In this document: positions 62,150 through 64,000 of the stretch, in pieces
Numbering within the stretch: the first letter of the stretch is position 1
Layout: the number at the start of each line of letters is the position of its first letter
Source: Actinomyces procaprae
GTDB lineage: Bacteria > Actinomycetota > Actinomycetes > Actinomycetales > Actinomycetaceae
Assembly (NCBI RefSeq): GCF_004798665.1
Contig: NZ_CP039292.1
Location: forward strand, 3,534,001-3,598,000
Length of the DNA: 64,000 nt
Direction: 5' to 3'
The notes under the pieces: model-generated
The model's input: the letters and a program-made list of their open reading frames with translations, nothing else
Databases searched by the model: none
Told to the model about the DNA's origin: nothing
Position numbers and translations under genes: made by a program

Positions 62150-62821
62150 TCAGCGCGAGGCCGGCCGCCTCACCTGAACAACCTTGGTGATCCCCTCATC
62201 GGGGGTGACCACCTCATGGACAACCGCCGGTTCGAGCCGTGCACGCTTGATCACGTACTTGGCCTCGGCCACCTCGGCATCGGCACGGGCGCCCTTGAGC
62301 GCCAAGAGGCTGGCACCCGGCTTCAACAGAGGTGAGGTCATCCTAATCAGCTTTGTGAGATTCGCCACAGCACGCGCGGTGACGGCATCGTACCTGGCCC
62401 GCAGCTCCTCCGCCCGGGCTCGCTCAATCGCCACATTGTCCAAGTCGAGCTCGGCGACGACGTCCTCCAGCCACTGCGTGCGCCGCTCCATGGACTCCAC
62501 CAGCACCACATCCAGGTCCGGGCGCAACAGCGCCACGATGATCCCGGGGAAACCCGCACCGGAACCGATGTCCGCCACCCGGCCATGGTCGGGCAGGAAG
62601 GGCACCACCGCGGCGGAGTTGACGATGTGCCTGGACCACAGGCGCGGCAGCTCCCGGGGACCCACCAGGCCCCGCAGCTCGCCCTGCTCCGCCAGCATCT
62701 GCGCAAAATGCTCGGTGGCGCTGAAGGCGGGGCCGAACATCGCACGCACCTGCGCGGTGGGCTCCTCCAGCTGCGCCGAGTCGGATACCGCCTCGGCGGC
62801 GCTCATCTCCGCCTCGCTCAT
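62150..62821 (-). CDS. rsmG: 16S rRNA (guanine-N7) methyltransferase RsmG (GidB)
   Basis: Methylates G527 of 16S rRNA using S-adenosylmethionine; loss often gives low-level streptomycin resistance. ATG 62821 gives about 223 residues with the SAM motif VADIGSGAGFPGI and GLVGPRELPRLWSRHIVNSA upstream. An in-frame GTG at 62833 would overlap the jag stop and is an alternative start. It belongs to the yidC-jag-rsmG-parA-parB series. Confidence 0.94.
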   Translation of the reverse strand: MSEAEMSAAEAVSDSAQLEEPTAQVRAMFGPAFSATEHFAQMLAEQGELRGLVGPRELPRLWSRHIVNSAAVVPFLPDHGRVADIGSGAGFPGIIVALLRPDLDVVLVESMERRTQWLEDVVAELDLDNVAIERARAEELRARYDAVTARAVANLTKLIRMTSPLLKPGASLLALKGARADAEVAEAKYVIKRARLEPAVVHEVVTPDEGITKVVQVRRPASR

Positions 62822-62825
62822 CGGG

Positions 62826-63416
62826 TCACTCACGGCCCGAGTCGACGTCGGCATCCTCGGCCTGCGCGGCACCGTCCACGGCGGCCTCGGCCTCGTCGTC
62901 GTCGGCCAGCATGACCACCACGTGGCGGTGCGGCTCGGCGCCCTCGGACTCCGAGTACAGCCCGGCCGCGGCGACGACGTCGTGGCAGACCTTGCGCTCG
63001 AAGGGGTTCATGGGCTCCAGCGCCACAGGCTCGCCGGTGGCCTTCACCCTGGTGACCGCCTCCTCGGCGATCTTCGTCAGCTCGGTTCGCCGCCCGGCGC
63101 GGTAACCGTTGATGTCGAGCATGAGCCGGGAGCGGTTGCCGGTGCGCGCCTGCACCGCCAGGCGGGTGAGCTCCTGGATGGCCTCGAGGACCTCTCCGTC
63201 GCGGCCCACCAGGTCGGCCAGCTCGCGCTCGTCACCCTCCTCGGAGGCGATGATGGCGATCGATGCCCGGCCGTGGTCGACGTCAATGTCGATGTCACCG
63301 CCGAGGTCAACGATGTCGAGGAACTCCTCGAGGTAGTCGGCGCCGACCTCGCCCTCCTCCTCGAGGTCCTTGATGGAGGTGTTCTGGTGCTTGGGTCGTG
63401 CTGCGTGCTCGGTCAT
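62826..63416 (-). CDS. jag: Jag/KhpB-family RNA-binding protein (KH + R3H)
   Basis: A 196-residue protein with a KH domain (about 60-115, LADLVGRDGEVLEAIQELTR) and an R3H domain (about 130-160, MNPFERKVCHDVVAAAG). The N-terminal Jag_N domain seen in Firmicutes is absent. KhpB-type proteins bind RNA and affect cell division and envelope growth. It lies between yidC and rsmG, the usual place. Confidence 0.93.
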   Translation of the reverse strand: MTEHAARPKHQNTSIKDLEEEGEVGADYLEEFLDIVDLGGDIDIDVDHGRASIAIIASEEGDERELADLVGRDGEVLEAIQELTRLAVQARTGNRSRLMLDINGYRAGRRTELTKIAEEAVTRVKATGEPVALEPMNPFERKVCHDVVAAAGLYSESEGAEPHRHVVVMLADDDEAEAAVDGAAQAEDADVDSGRE

Positions 63417-63468
63417 GATGCCTCTCGCTGTCTTGAGTCGTTTGTTCCCTTAGTTGCGCGGACCCGGC

Positions 63469-64000
63469 TCAGCGGGGCTTGCGCTTGCTGTTCTTATTGT
63501 TCCGCGCGGCCTCGGCCTTGCGCTTGGCCGCAGCCTGCTTGCGCGCGCGGGCGCGGCGCTCATACCGACGCCGGGCGATCTCCTCCTGAGTGAGCCCCAC
63601 GGCGTTGGTCGAGGGCGCGTCGGCGGCGTCCGCCTTGGCGTCCGCGGGTGAGTCCCCGGGCGCGGGCTTGCCGGCGTTGGCCGCGGGCGCGCTCTGAGGA
63701 CGCTTCTTCTGCCGATCCTTACGTACCGGCTGGACGCGCTGCCCGGAGCTGACGGACCTTCCCTCCGCCTCCGCCTTGGCGCGCTCCTCCTCCTCCAGGG
63801 AGGGCAGTCCCTTACGGGCGCGGCGGGCGTTCTCGCGGGCGCGCATCTTCTTCTCGGCCTCGGAGCCGGGCGCGGGCATCTTCCTAATGGTGAAGAACTG
63901 CTGGCCCATGGTCCACAGGTTGGTAGTCACCCAGTACACCAGCACGCCGATCTGGAACTGCACGCCGGTGAAGGCGAAGAAGATCGGCATGATCGTCATC
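63469..64000 (-). CDS. yidC: Membrane protein insertase YidC, partial (C-terminal part)
   Basis: The gene runs off the right end of the window. The visible part begins inside the conserved insertase core (IMPIFFAFTGVQFQIGVLVYW followed by VTTNLWTMGQQ, the last core helices). A long Ala/Lys/Arg-rich cytoplasmic tail follows (about 130 residues), with many basic clusters at the end. Such basic tails bind ribosomes. The remaining N-terminal part, then rnpA, rpmH and dnaA, are expected beyond 64000. Confidence 0.93.
   Translation of the reverse strand, partial: MTIMPIFFAFTGVQFQIGVLVYWVTTNLWTMGQQFFTIRKMPAPGSEAEKKMRARENARRARKGLPSLEEEERAKAEAEGRSVSSGQRVQPVRKDRQKKRPQSAPAANAGKPAPGDSPADAKADAADAPSTNAVGLTQEEIARRRYERRARARKQAAAKRKAEAARNNKNSKRKPR

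Noticed and set aside
1..64000. tRNA or rRNA genes, and riboswitches
   Set aside because: I saw no cloverleaf, rRNA core or known riboswitch motif on reading; a covariance-model scan would be decisive.

Overview
The window is a chromosomal segment of a high-GC actinobacterium. It probably belongs to the Actinomyces/Schaalia branch of Actinomycetaceae: the gene order is actinobacterial, the sugar-uptake genes are of that style, and the GC-rich third-position bias is strong. It lies beside the replication origin. The right end holds rsmG-parA-parB with the tail of jag-yidC, which normally abuts rnpA-rpmH-dnaA/oriC just outside the window. Seven perfect parS sites lie between 54.4 and 60.8 kb. 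I could not identify a species.

Layout. 0.3-8.6 kb is housekeeping: dnaB, a MATE exporter, the rpsF-ssb-rpsR-rplI operon and a class A penicillin-binding protein. 8.9-11.7 kb is a calcium-type P-type ATPase. 11.7-13.1 kb is a repeat-rich gap with gene debris. 13.1-28.9 kb is sugar and serine metabolism: an NAD-epimerase, a LacI-controlled ABC sugar importer, two MFS transporters, and a TetR-controlled GH42/GH30 hydrolase locus, then serA and serC. 29.3-41.3 kb is an accessory/defence island: ParDE toxin-antitoxin, a type ISP restriction-modification gene with an out-of-frame 11-G tract, a DUF726-like hydrolase, broken small genes and an AbiEi-like protein. 41.4-51.1 kb is the conserved actinobacterial block pcnA / nudix-DUF6049-murJ / trxB-trxA. 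51.1-52.6 kb is a less GC-rich patch with two exported proteins. 52.9-54.4 kb is thrC. 54.4-57.2 kb is decayed insertion-sequence debris with parS sites. Then come an aminotransferase, a D-Ala-D-Ala-ligase-like gene, parB, parA, rsmG, jag and partial yidC.

The most unusual signal is non-coding. At least ten intergenic elements share one architecture. Two to four copies of a short half-site (about 6-12 bp) stand in one orientation at 19-21 bp spacing and are followed by two to four copies in the opposite orientation at the same spacing. Different loci use different half-sites (GTTGGACC; GCACGACC; GACGSTTCGTAC; ACGCC with GTTAAC arms). One family carries a central hairpin with a compensatory base-pair change between copies. 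In another copy the arms are exchanged while the centre keeps its orientation. Copies of this family lie at both edges of, and inside, the defence island. One array has been split by an IS481-type insertion with a clear target duplication. I do not recognise these elements as a named family.

Regulation readable from sequence: a perfect LacI-type operator before the ABC importer; matching 9-2-9 palindromes before the sugar MFS and the GH42 gene; paired TTGTCA-N7-TGACAA sites before the tetR gene; a DnaA-box cluster upstream of dnaB; and parS sites placed inside two intrinsic terminators and inside parB itself.
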